Origin: Desulfovibrio desulfuricans
GTDB taxonomy: Bacteria > Desulfobacterota > Desulfovibrionia > Desulfovibrionales > Desulfovibrionaceae
DNA: 64,000 nt
Reading direction: 5' to 3'
Assembly (NCBI RefSeq): GCF_004801255.1
Contig: NZ_CP036295.1
Span: 2,566,001-2,630,000, forward strand
Shown piece after piece: positions 17,190 through 25,345 of this stretch. Both the position numbers and the translations under genes were made by a program. Every line of letters begins with the position of its first letter. The stretch's first letter is position 1. Under the pieces are notes generated by a model. It worked only from the letters and a program-made list of their open reading frames with translations, searched no databases and had not been told where the DNA came from.

Positions 17190-19400
17190 ATGCGTACACC
17201 GCGCTTTTTTTGCACCCTGCGGGGTCAAAAACCTGATTTTCGACCTGCGCACCTGCGGCGGCAGGAGGCTGGCCAGCTTCAGCGCCTGAAACTGCGTCTG
17301 CCGCTGTGTCTGTCGTTGTGCCTGGCTCTGGGTTTGGCCCTGTGCCTGACGCTGTCGGCATGTACGGCGCGCGGCAGCAATCCGGGCAGCGCCCAGCGGC
17401 GCGACCTGCCCGCCGGTACGGCCGCCCTGCTGCCGCGCGCCGACCCCGGCTATCTGCAGTGGCTTGAGCGGCAGTCCATGCTTGGCGCAACCCAGGAGCT
17501 CACGGGCCAGGTTTCGGGCACGGACCTTATCTGGCGCAACAGCGCCTCGGCTCGCCGCGTGCCGCTGCTGCTCACCGCCGCGCCCAACTGGTTTGACGTA
17601 AACCCCCACAGCCTCAATGCCGGGCAACCAGCCCTGCGGGCGCTGGCGCAATCCGGTCTGGATGTTTTTTGGGCCCAGGCGGGTTTTGGCGGGCTGTTTA
17701 TTGCCCCCACCGGCGAAAAGGGCGACATCTGGAGTGCCCATGCGGCTTCGGCGCAGCCCGATGCGGCGTCGGAGGCCGGCGACAACGTCACCGCACTGCG
17801 CATGGACCCAGCACTGGGCGCTGGCGATGATTTTGCCCGGCTGACGCAAAAAATGGATCAGGGGCACATGCAGATGGGCGGCGAGCTGCCCCCTGCGGCC
17901 ACGGGCCTCGGCCCCGATTTTATACTGCAGGCTCGCCGGGCATCGCGCTTTGACGGCCTGTATGCCATGATGTCCGTACCGCAGAAAGACTGGGGTCTGC
18001 TGCCCGCGACCGCAGGCGAATGGGATTGCCTGCCCCTGCGCGACGCCGCCGTGGCCGAGCTGCGCAAAAAGGGGATCATCCCCGACATGCTGCGGCGCGA
18101 CAGCCTCGACTGGTCCACCCCCGGCGGCTGGGCCGTTACCGGCGAGGTGCGCGGAGCCGACGGCCAGGTGCGACGCTGGGTGTACCGCTACAGCGGCAAC
18201 GCCCTGCGGCCAGTGCTGCTGTGGCAGGACCCTTCGGGTCAGGCACGGCGGGTGTTTTCCGCAGCTGTTATCCAGCACACGGGCCTGCAGCAGCAAACGC
18301 TCGCCGGCATCAGGCTTGAACCGCTCATGGGGCTGGATCCGCAGGTTGACGGGCAGGCTGTCGGCAGAACCGACGCCGCCGCCCTGGTTCCCGGTCTGGA
18401 AGCGCTGGAAGCGCTGTCGGCCGAGGTGCACCGCTATGGCGGCTGGGCTGTGCAGGACGACGTGCTGCCCCCCTCGCTGACGCGGGCAGTGCTGGACACT
18501 GCCGTGGATTTCAGCCGCGACAGCATCACTCCTGCAGCGGCGGACTATGCGCTGCTGAGCGGCGATGCCGCCCCGCTGGCCGCCCTGCTCAAGGCTTCGC
18601 TGACGGGGGGTGTCGACCATAGCCGCCTTGCTCGGGGCCTGCGCGACAGACAGTATGTGGACTGGCGTCCCCTGCTGGATCTGCCCGATGGTCAGGCGTT
18701 GGCGCGCCGCGCGCAATCGCTTGCCAAGGGTTCGCCCGCCGCGCTCGGTCTGCCCGTCACCCAGGCGGAACTGGCCGCACGGGCGCTGGGTTTTGACGCT
18801 GCGGCCACGTTGCGGCCAGAGCACCAGCCCTCCATGGCATCGGCCTGCCTGCTGCTGCTGAGCTGGCGCATGGGCCTGCCGGGCCTGACATTTTTGAGCC
18901 CGCAGGATCTCACCGGGGCGCTGGGCCTGCCGCAAGGCTCCGGCAAGGGAGCCTCCGCCGCTGGCAGCGTGCCCCTTTGGGCCGCCAACGCCCAGCCCGG
19001 CGGGCAGACACCCGCCCAGTTGGCCTTTGGCCCCCTGGACATGCAGTGGAACCGCGAAACAAGCTTTGCTCGCCAAGTGGCCCGCATTTTACAGGGACGG
19101 CGCATGGCCGGCCTTGCCGGAGGCCGCCTCGTGCAGGTCACAACCGGCCCCACGGGCTGCGTGGCGACCCTGAGTTCTCTGCCCGGCGGCGGCTACTGGC
19201 TGCTGGCGGCCAATTTTTCTGACAAAAAGCAACACCTTGCCTGCCCCCTGCCAGCAGACGCGCAAGGCCCGGCACGTGATGTGCTGAGCGGCCAGAGCGT
19301 GTCCATGGCCGGACGCGCCTTGGAAATTGACCTCGAAGCCCGTCAGGCCCGGCATGTACTGCTTGGCGAGCCGAAAACGCATGAAGGAGCGATGCCATGA
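17190..19400 (+). CDS. Lipoprotein with a degenerate GH13 (alpha-amylase)-like barrel
   Basis: A 736-residue protein. The ATG at 17190 starts 11 bases after mazG, before a basic N-region and a hydrophobic stretch ending in the lipobox TLSAC (Cys58); the N-region is unusually long, so a later non-ATG start is possible. The layout recalls the GH13 barrel: a PNWFDVNPHSLN opening, SGLDVFWAQAGFGGLF, DPALGAGDDFARLTQKMDQGHMQM, YVDWRPLLDLPDGQ and a late LPGLTFLSPQ, then a small beta domain. The usual catalytic Asp/Glu set could not be confirmed, so it may be an inactive homologue. It overlaps the next, GT39-like gene by 4 bases, so they probably act together on an envelope glycan. Confidence 0.55.
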   Translation: MRTPRFFCTLRGQKPDFRPAHLRRQEAGQLQRLKLRLPLCLSLCLALGLALCLTLSACTARGSNPGSAQRRDLPAGTAALLPRADPGYLQWLERQSMLGATQELTGQVSGTDLIWRNSASARRVPLLLTAAPNWFDVNPHSLNAGQPALRALAQSGLDVFWAQAGFGGLFIAPTGEKGDIWSAHAASAQPDAASEAGDNVTALRMDPALGAGDDFARLTQKMDQGHMQMGGELPPAATGLGPDFILQARRASRFDGLYAMMSVPQKDWGLLPATAGEWDCLPLRDAAVAELRKKGIIPDMLRRDSLDWSTPGGWAVTGEVRGADGQVRRWVYRYSGNALRPVLLWQDPSGQARRVFSAAVIQHTGLQQQTLAGIRLEPLMGLDPQVDGQAVGRTDAAALVPGLEALEALSAEVHRYGGWAVQDDVLPPSLTRAVLDTAVDFSRDSITPAAADYALLSGDAAPLAALLKASLTGGVDHSRLARGLRDRQYVDWRPLLDLPDGQALARRAQSLAKGSPAALGLPVTQAELAARALGFDAAATLRPEHQPSMASACLLLLSWRMGLPGLTFLSPQDLTGALGLPQGSGKGASAAGSVPLWAANAQPGGQTPAQLAFGPLDMQWNRETSFARQVARILQGRRMAGLAGGRLVQVTTGPTGCVATLSSLPGGGYWLLAANFSDKKQHLACPLPADAQGPARDVLSGQSVSMAGRALEIDLEARQARHVLLGEPKTHEGAMP

Positions 19401-21616
19401 CCCAGAACAGCGCCCAAAATCCCGAAGGCCCGGCTGTCTGTCAGCCCGCAGGCCAACAGCCCAGTGCGGAAGGAGATCACGCGACCTCTGCGCCGCAGGC
19501 CGACACGGCCACGTCACAGCCGTCTGCCCCCGCCGCCGCGTCGACCGCCCAGACGGCGGCAACCCCAGAAGGCGCAAAGTCAGGGCCATCACGCCCCGTA
19601 ACCATCGCAGCCAAGGGATTCAGGGGCGTGTTCGGCAATATCGGCAAGACCGGCAATACAGCCTCTTCCACCACGGGCGCCACGCAGGCCGCCCCTGCAA
19701 CGCCGCCCCCCGCCCCCGGCTTTGCCGACAGTCTTTTTGATGCGGCAAGTGTTGTCGGGCCTCTGGCGCTGCTGCTGATCATGCTTGCGCAGGCATGGCC
19801 CGCCCTGCTGGGGCACAGCCTGTACTGCCCACGCGAGGCGGCGGGCATCATGGCCTTTACCCAGACAGCGCAAAGCGGCATGTGGCTTGCCCCTGCGGGC
19901 GACGGTCTTTCGCAGTGGCCAGTATTTTTCTGGTTTTTGCGCGGCCTTGAGGCCCTGCTGGCCAAGGCTGCCCCGCAGTTTGCCCACCTGCTCTTTCCTC
20001 TTGCCGCCATGGCGGGCTGCCTGCTGAGCCTTATTGCGGTGTGGGTTATGGGCCGCGTTGCCGGTCTCGACCGCAAGGTAGCGCTGGCTGGCGGCATGAT
20101 GCTGCTCTGCGCCCCCATTTTTGCGCCTCTTTCAACATTTACCGGGCCGGAAACGCTGGCTGCGGCCCTGACGCTGTTTTCGCTGGCCTGTCTGTGCCAC
20201 GGCTGGCAGCAACAGGGCACGACCCTCACGGTGCCGCTGGGCTTTATTCTGGCGGCGCTGGCCGGTCTGACCGGCGGTCTTTTTCACCTGCTGCTGCCCG
20301 TGCTGGCCAGCCTGGTCTTTCTTTTCTGGCGCGGAGACTTTCGCCGCGCGCAAAAGACGGACGGTCTCCTTGGCTTTGCGCTGCTGCTGATCATGGTGGG
20401 CTGCTGGCTGGCCGTGGTCATGCTGTGGCACCAGCCGCAGGGCTACCTTAAAAATATTGGCGAAAACCTGGTCACCTGGCCCATTACCCGGAGCAACTGG
20501 TGGAAACCCCTTGCCGTTGCCGCTCTGGGCCTGCTGCCCTGGCTGGCTGTGGTCTGCGGCGTTTCGTGGGCGCGGGTGCTGCGCACGGCTCCGGCGGATA
20601 TGGCCGCCTCGCGCAAGGAAAAAGCCGGTATGGCCTTTTTGTGGATAGCCCTTGCGCTCGCCTGTCTGCTCTGCATCCCTGCCGCCGACATGGTTGGCGC
20701 CACGGTGTGCGCCGCTTGTCTGGCGGCGCTGCTGCTCGGCAAGGCACTGCTGCGCCTGTCCCCTGCCGGAGCAAAGCTCTTCTACATCATTGCGGCCCTG
20801 TGCCTGCTGCTCGCCAGCCTGGCTCTGGTGGCAGCGGGCTTCGGCTTTAGCCTCGACTGGCTTGGCAAGTTCTTGCACCTTACCCTCAGCGAGGGCCAAC
20901 GGACCGCAGTGCTCGGCCTTAAGGCCCTGCCCGTGCTCGGCCTCATCGGCATTGCGGCGGTCGTACTGCTTGCGCGCATGGTGCGCCGTGGCGCGCATGG
21001 CGGTGCCAGCGGTTCGCTTGTGCTCGGTGTGGTCATTGCCGTTGTTATGGCCCAGCCCGCCTCGCTTATGCTGATGCCGCAACTAGAAAAAACGCCCGAG
21101 GCCCAGGTAAGAAACCTGAGCGCCATCCTTGCCCCGGCTCCGGCCGCACCCGCCGCGCCTGCAATCCCTGAGGCCGTGGCACCGGCACCGGCTGCCGCTC
21201 CAGAAGTTCCGCTGGCAACACCGGCGGCGGAACCCAAGGCTGCCCCCGCGACCGCGCCCGAAGCCGCACCCGCCGTACCGGTGGAAAAGCCCGCTGCACC
21301 CGTGCAGGAACCCGCAGCGCAGCCGTCCGATGCAACGCAGCCCTCTGAGGCCGCAGGCCAGTCGGCGGTGCAGGCAGCAATTGAGGCTGCAGCCAAACAG
21401 GCCGCTCAGGAGGGCGCATCCTCCGCACAGAGCAACCCGACTGCACCGGCCCCAGCGGTGGAATCCCCTGCAGCAGCGCCCGCACCGGCGGCTGCCCCAA
21501 CGGCTCCCGCCAAGGAAACGGGCACGGAGGCCGCCCCGGCCGCCCAGCCGCTGGCCCCCCAAACGACTCCCCAGGCGGCTCCTCAGGCGGTTCCTGCTGA
21601 AAAGCCCGCCAACTAG
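19397..21616 (+). CDS. GT39/ArnT-like polytopic membrane glycosyltransferase with Ala/Pro-rich tail
   Basis: A 739-residue membrane protein overlapping the GH13-like gene by 4 bases. Residues ~1-110 are a low-complexity Ala/Gln/Pro cytoplasmic segment. Then come about 11-13 membrane segments (~115-570), starting SLFDAASVVGPLALLLIMLAQAWPALLGHSLYCPREA, which matches the position of the first periplasmic loop in PMT/ArnT lipid-linked sugar transferases. The last ~180 residues (from about 21120) are almost only Ala, Pro, Glu and Gln. The family's catalytic Asp/Glu pair in the first loop is not clear. No donor or acceptor can be named. Confidence 0.6.
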   Translation: MTQNSAQNPEGPAVCQPAGQQPSAEGDHATSAPQADTATSQPSAPAAASTAQTAATPEGAKSGPSRPVTIAAKGFRGVFGNIGKTGNTASSTTGATQAAPATPPPAPGFADSLFDAASVVGPLALLLIMLAQAWPALLGHSLYCPREAAGIMAFTQTAQSGMWLAPAGDGLSQWPVFFWFLRGLEALLAKAAPQFAHLLFPLAAMAGCLLSLIAVWVMGRVAGLDRKVALAGGMMLLCAPIFAPLSTFTGPETLAAALTLFSLACLCHGWQQQGTTLTVPLGFILAALAGLTGGLFHLLLPVLASLVFLFWRGDFRRAQKTDGLLGFALLLIMVGCWLAVVMLWHQPQGYLKNIGENLVTWPITRSNWWKPLAVAALGLLPWLAVVCGVSWARVLRTAPADMAASRKEKAGMAFLWIALALACLLCIPAADMVGATVCAACLAALLLGKALLRLSPAGAKLFYIIAALCLLLASLALVAAGFGFSLDWLGKFLHLTLSEGQRTAVLGLKALPVLGLIGIAAVVLLARMVRRGAHGGASGSLVLGVVIAVVMAQPASLMLMPQLEKTPEAQVRNLSAILAPAPAAPAAPAIPEAVAPAPAAAPEVPLATPAAEPKAAPATAPEAAPAVPVEKPAAPVQEPAAQPSDATQPSEAAGQSAVQAAIEAAAKQAAQEGASSAQSNPTAPAPAVESPAAAPAPAAAPTAPAKETGTEAAPAAQPLAPQTTPQAAPQAVPAEKPAN

Positions 21617-21657
21617 CGACAACAACTCCGACAGCCCGGCTGACGCCGCTGGCTGAT

Positions 21658-21691
21658 ACAACAAGGCCCCTTGCAAAAGGGGCCTTGTTGT
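21658..21691 (+). terminator. Terminator after the GT39-like gene
   Basis: A 13-bp perfect stem (ACAACAAGGCCCC and complement) with an 8-base loop, 41 bases after the stop. The T-tract is weak (TTGTTGTGTC). Confidence 0.75.
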
Positions 21692-21909
21692 GTCGTATGG
21701 TCGCGTCCCGAACCGCCGGGGGATTGTTATGCCCCCCTCACGTTGAAGTCCCCCGCGCTGACGCCGCGCATCGTTGCGCATCGTTGCGCATGCAAGCGTA
21801 TTGTCATGCAAGGGCTGCCCCGACAATCAACGCACGAGCGAGCAAAAGATGCTTCGCCTTGCCTCCATGCACGTACGGCTCCGCCTCCGCCCGCTGCGGA
21901 ACAGCCGCC

Positions 21910-21944
21910 AAAAACAAAAAGGCCCCGGAATCAACCGGAGCCTT
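21910..21944 (-). terminator. Terminator after the exported hypothetical gene
   Basis: On the minus strand a 10-bp stem, AAGGCTCCGG / CCGGGGCCTT (one G-T pair), with loop TTGATT, followed by TTTGTTTTT. It lies 47 bases after the stop of the 21992-22510 gene and so ends the nadE-glpX-hypothetical run. Confidence 0.88.
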
Positions 21945-21991
21945 TGCATTCAGTGCCTGCCTGCCCGCGTCTGCGGGCGGCCTGCCTTGCG

Positions 21992-22510
21992 CTATTTGTT
22001 TATGGGCGGCGCATCGCCGCCAGCCTTGAGCATGGTGCCGAGATGCCTTCTTGCAAGGGCAAGCTCGCTCTCGGAGACCTCGGGCATGTCCTTGGAACGC
22101 GCACCAGCCATGTCGTTACCTTCTTCCACGATGGACAGGGCGGCGGCCATGCGGCCCATGACGCAAAAAAAGCGTACGGGGTTCCAGTTATGCGCCTGCA
22201 CCCAGGCGGCGGCGCTGGGCGAATACAAAAAGTCCGCCTTGCCGTTGCGCAGTATGGGGTGCGCCTCCTCGTTGCTGCTCTTGGCCCAGGTACGGAACTG
22301 GGGCAGCAACTCCAGGAAGTCCAGCAGTTCCTTGTCCGTCACCGGCGGCTGTTTTTCATACACGTTGACGCTGGCGGGGGCGGGTTGTTCCGCTTTTTTT
22401 TTGGCAGCGGGAGCCTGTGCGGCCTCAGCCACGCCGGGGGCAAAAGCCATCAGCGGCAGGGCCAGAATAAGCGCCGCTAGGACGCCTGAGTGTGATAAAA
22501 AATTCTTCAT
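21992..22510 (-). CDS. Exported protein of unknown function
   Basis: A 172-residue protein with an N-terminal signal peptide (MKNFLSHSG, hydrophobic core, cleavage near AEA-AQ). The mature part has a short Lys/Ala/Pro linker, then one helical domain with no Cys and no recognised catalytic motif (VTDKELLDFLELLPQFRTWA, FFCVMGRMAAALS). It begins one base after the glpX stop, so it is translated with glpX, but nothing links it to sugar metabolism. I do not recognise a named family. Confidence 0.7.
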   Translation of the reverse strand: MKNFLSHSGVLAALILALPLMAFAPGVAEAAQAPAAKKKAEQPAPASVNVYEKQPPVTDKELLDFLELLPQFRTWAKSSNEEAHPILRNGKADFLYSPSAAAWVQAHNWNPVRFFCVMGRMAAALSIVEEGNDMAGARSKDMPEVSESELALARRHLGTMLKAGGDAPPINK

Positions 22511-23494
22511 TCAATACCGAACCGCGCTGATTTTCGAGAGTCTGTCCATATTATGGTAAGACTCCACATACCGCAACGTACCGGTCTTGCCGCGCAAGAC
22601 CAGCGAATGCGTCACGGCGTGCTTTGCGCTGTAGCGCACGCCCCTCAGAAAGTCGCCGCCGGAAATACCGGTGGCCGCGAAGAAGCAGTCGTCGCTGCGC
22701 ACCAGATCGTGAACTGTAAGCACCTCGCGGGCGTCGATGCCAGCCTCGGTGATGGCCTCTTTTTCCACATACGACTGCGGGTCAAGACGGGCCAGCAGCT
22801 GTCCGCCCATGCCCTTGATGGCGCAAGCGGCCAGCACGCCTTCAGGAGTGCCGCCCGTACCCATCATGATGTCCACCTCGGAGCGGGGATCAACAGCCAT
22901 CAGCGCGCCGGCGACGTCGCCGTCTGTCTGCAGCTGGATGCGCGCTCCGGCCTGGCGGATCTCAGCGATGAGTTTTTCGTGCCGGGGCTTGTCGAGCACA
23001 AAGACCACAAGGTCCTGCACGCTTTTGCCCATGGACTTGGCCACATTGAACAGATTGTCTTTGACCGGCGCGTCGAGATCGATCACGTCGCGAGCCTCCC
23101 GGGCCACCACGAGCTTTTGCATGTAGTAGCTGGGGCCGGGATTGAACATGCTGCCGCGCGGGGCGACACCTACAACAGAGATGGCGTTGGGACGGCCATA
23201 GGCCAGCAGATTTGTGCCCTCCACGGGGTCAACGGCCACGTCGAGGCTGGGGCCGCAGCCCTTGCCGACTTTTTCGCCGTTAAAGAGCATGGGGGCATTG
23301 TCTTTTTCGCCTTCGCCGATAATGACCAGGCCGTCAATGCTGAGGGTGGCGAAGCTGACGCGCATGGCGTCAACGGCAGCGCCGTCTCCGGCTTCCTTGT
23401 CTCCCCGACCGAGCCAACGTGCCGATGCAAGGGCCGCAGCCTCGGTAATGCGAACAATATCCAGAGCCAGATTTTTCTCCGGTGCTTCCGCCAT
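22511..23494 (-). CDS. glpX: Fructose-1,6-bisphosphatase class II
   Basis: A 327-residue Li+-sensitive phosphatase for gluconeogenesis. Family motifs: VIGEGEKDNAPML, DPVEGTNLLAYG and GTGGTPEGVLAACAIKGMGGQ, covering the metal and phosphate sites. ATG 23494 is chosen over a GTG at 23506 because GGAGG lies 5 bases upstream. Length fits E. coli GlpX (336). It lies downstream of nadE and directly abuts the exported hypothetical. Confidence 0.95.
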   Translation of the reverse strand: MAEAPEKNLALDIVRITEAAALASARWLGRGDKEAGDGAAVDAMRVSFATLSIDGLVIIGEGEKDNAPMLFNGEKVGKGCGPSLDVAVDPVEGTNLLAYGRPNAISVVGVAPRGSMFNPGPSYYMQKLVVAREARDVIDLDAPVKDNLFNVAKSMGKSVQDLVVFVLDKPRHEKLIAEIRQAGARIQLQTDGDVAGALMAVDPRSEVDIMMGTGGTPEGVLAACAIKGMGGQLLARLDPQSYVEKEAITEAGIDAREVLTVHDLVRSDDCFFAATGISGGDFLRGVRYSAKHAVTHSLVLRGKTGTLRYVESYHNMDRLSKISAVRY

Positions 23495-23562
23495 GATATC
23501 CTCCACTCAAATCAGCGTTGTGCAACACACTGCTCTTACCCCAGTGCGTTGCGGGCTTCAAG

Positions 23563-23611
23563 AAAAAACCCCCGCCCTCGCGGCGCAGCCAAGGGCGCTT
23601 TTTGCGCCGCG
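23563..23611 (-). terminator. Possible terminator between nadE and glpX
   Basis: A 9-bp stem (CGCGGCGCA / TGCGCCGCG) 36 bases past the nadE stop. The T6 run lies 10 bases beyond the stem, so termination would be inefficient. Confidence 0.4.
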
Positions 23612-23647
23612 CCTGCCAACAGCATCATCCTGCACTGTTAAAGTTAG

Positions 23648-25327
23648 TTAATCCGGCAGGCTAAACAGCCCTGCCACAGGCGTCTGCCAGCCGCCGCCAA
23701 AGGGCACGTGGCTCACGTAGAGCGACAGCGGCTCCTGACGGCGCTTGAATTCTGCCCGAAACAGCTTGCCGCGCACTTCTTCACGGGTGGGCGACAGCGG
23801 CCCAGATTCCGCCTCGGCAGGCTGCAGCAGGTCTTCAAGAATCGGGTCAAGATCCTCGTAGGGCAGCAGGCTGTCCGAATCTTTCTGGCCGGGGCGCAGC
23901 TCCGCCGAAGGGGCCTTGGTAAAAATTTCTTCGGGTATGATCTCCGCGCCGCGGTGCGCATTGTACCAGCGGCCTACAGCGTACACCTGGGTTTTGGTGA
24001 GGTCGCCTATTACTGCCAGCGCGCCCACCGAATCGCCGTACAGGGTGCAGTAGCCCATGGCGCCCTCGCTCTTGTTGCCGGTATTGAGCACCAGCGCCCC
24101 GGCCCGGTTGGCCAGCGAGGTTATGAGCGTGCCGCGTATGCGGGCCTGCACGTTTTCAAAGGTGACGTCGCCGGGCAGTTCTTCAAACAGATCAAGGCCG
24201 GGCTTGAGCGCCACGGCAAAGGCATCCATAAGCGGGCCTATGGGCAGGGTCACCGTGGTGATGCCCAGGTTTTTTGCCAGTTTGGCGGCGTCGTTCAGCG
24301 AGCCGTCGCTGCTGTGGGGCGAAGGCAGCAGCACGCCGGTGACGTTTGCCGCGCCCAGGGCCTCCACGGCCACGCTGCAGACAAGGGCCGAATCCATACC
24401 GCCCGAAATGGCCACAATGCCTTTTTGCGCCCCGCACTTGCGCACAAAGTCGCGCGTGCCGAGCACAAGCGCCCGCCAGTAATCTTCTTCAACGCAGGCG
24501 GCCAGCGGCTCTGGAGTTTTGGGCGTTCCCTGGCCGCGCGCCGTATCCACCACCAGCACGTCCTCCTCAAAGGCCTTGCCTCTGGCAAGCAGCTGCCCGG
24601 TGGGGTCAAAAACAAGGCTCTGGCCGTTGTACACGCGGCTGTCGTTGCCGCCCACCATGTTTACCGAAAACATGTGCACGTGGTGCCGGGCCGCCACGTG
24701 CGAAAGCAGGTGCTCGTCCGTCTCTTGCGCGCCCACGCTGAAGGGGGCGGCCGCCATGTGCACCAGGGCGTCCACGCCGCGCTGCACCAGCTCCATAAGC
24801 GGGTTGTGGCCGCTGGCGTAGCGGGTTTTCCAAAAGGAGCCGTCCTCGCTCTGCGCGTCCTCGCACAGCACCACGCCGATGCGCCAGCCGCCCATGGTGA
24901 CAATGCCGCAAGAGATGCCCCGGTCAAAATAACGGGCGTCTTCATCGGCAGATTCGGCAACGCTGGGGTTTTGCCCCTGATTCTGGTAAACCTTGCGCGA
25001 AACAACCTGCCAGCCGCCTTTTTCGACCAGCACCGCCGCGTTGGACAAAAGCCCCGAGGCGTACACGCTGGGCACGGGCGCACCCACCAGCAGCGAGGGG
25101 CCGTCCTTGAGTTCCGCCGCCAGAATATCCAGGGCCCTGAGGCAGCCCGAGGCAAAGCCCTGTGCGCACAGATAGTGCCCCGGAGCCACGCCGCACAGCG
25201 CCAGCTCGGGCGTAACGCACAGATCCGCCCCGGCGGCTCCGGCCTGACGGGCGGTGCTGATGATGCGTTTCAAATTTCCGGCCACGTCGCCGGTAACGGT
25301 GTTGCACTGCAATAGGGCGATTTTCAT
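23648..25327 (-). CDS. nadE: Glutamine-dependent NAD+ synthetase
   Basis: A 559-residue two-domain enzyme: an N-terminal nitrilase-type amidase (MKIALLQCNTVTGDVAGNL; Glu in VTPELALCG; catalytic Cys in GVVLCEDAQSEDG) supplies ammonia to the C-terminal ATP-pyrophosphatase domain with the P-loop SGGMDSALV and NTGNKSE. It makes NAD+ from deamido-NAD+ using glutamine. GGGAGG lies 7 bases before the ATG. It starts 18 bp after the UbiD-family gene, so they are probably co-transcribed. Confidence 0.96.
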   Translation of the reverse strand: MKIALLQCNTVTGDVAGNLKRIISTARQAGAAGADLCVTPELALCGVAPGHYLCAQGFASGCLRALDILAAELKDGPSLLVGAPVPSVYASGLLSNAAVLVEKGGWQVVSRKVYQNQGQNPSVAESADEDARYFDRGISCGIVTMGGWRIGVVLCEDAQSEDGSFWKTRYASGHNPLMELVQRGVDALVHMAAAPFSVGAQETDEHLLSHVAARHHVHMFSVNMVGGNDSRVYNGQSLVFDPTGQLLARGKAFEEDVLVVDTARGQGTPKTPEPLAACVEEDYWRALVLGTRDFVRKCGAQKGIVAISGGMDSALVCSVAVEALGAANVTGVLLPSPHSSDGSLNDAAKLAKNLGITTVTLPIGPLMDAFAVALKPGLDLFEELPGDVTFENVQARIRGTLITSLANRAGALVLNTGNKSEGAMGYCTLYGDSVGALAVIGDLTKTQVYAVGRWYNAHRGAEIIPEEIFTKAPSAELRPGQKDSDSLLPYEDLDPILEDLLQPAEAESGPLSPTREEVRGKLFRAEFKRRQEPLSLYVSHVPFGGGWQTPVAGLFSLPD

Positions 25328-25345
25328 ACCGATGCCTCCCCCATG

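Larger units (their letters stand above)
21617..21991. other. Convergent intergenic region with two terminators and a 10-bp tandem repeat
   Basis: 375 bp between convergent genes. It holds a terminator for each strand (21658-21691 and 21910-21944) and GCGCATCGTT repeated 2.5 times at 21766-21790. ORFs crossing it look like chance. Confidence 0.6.
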
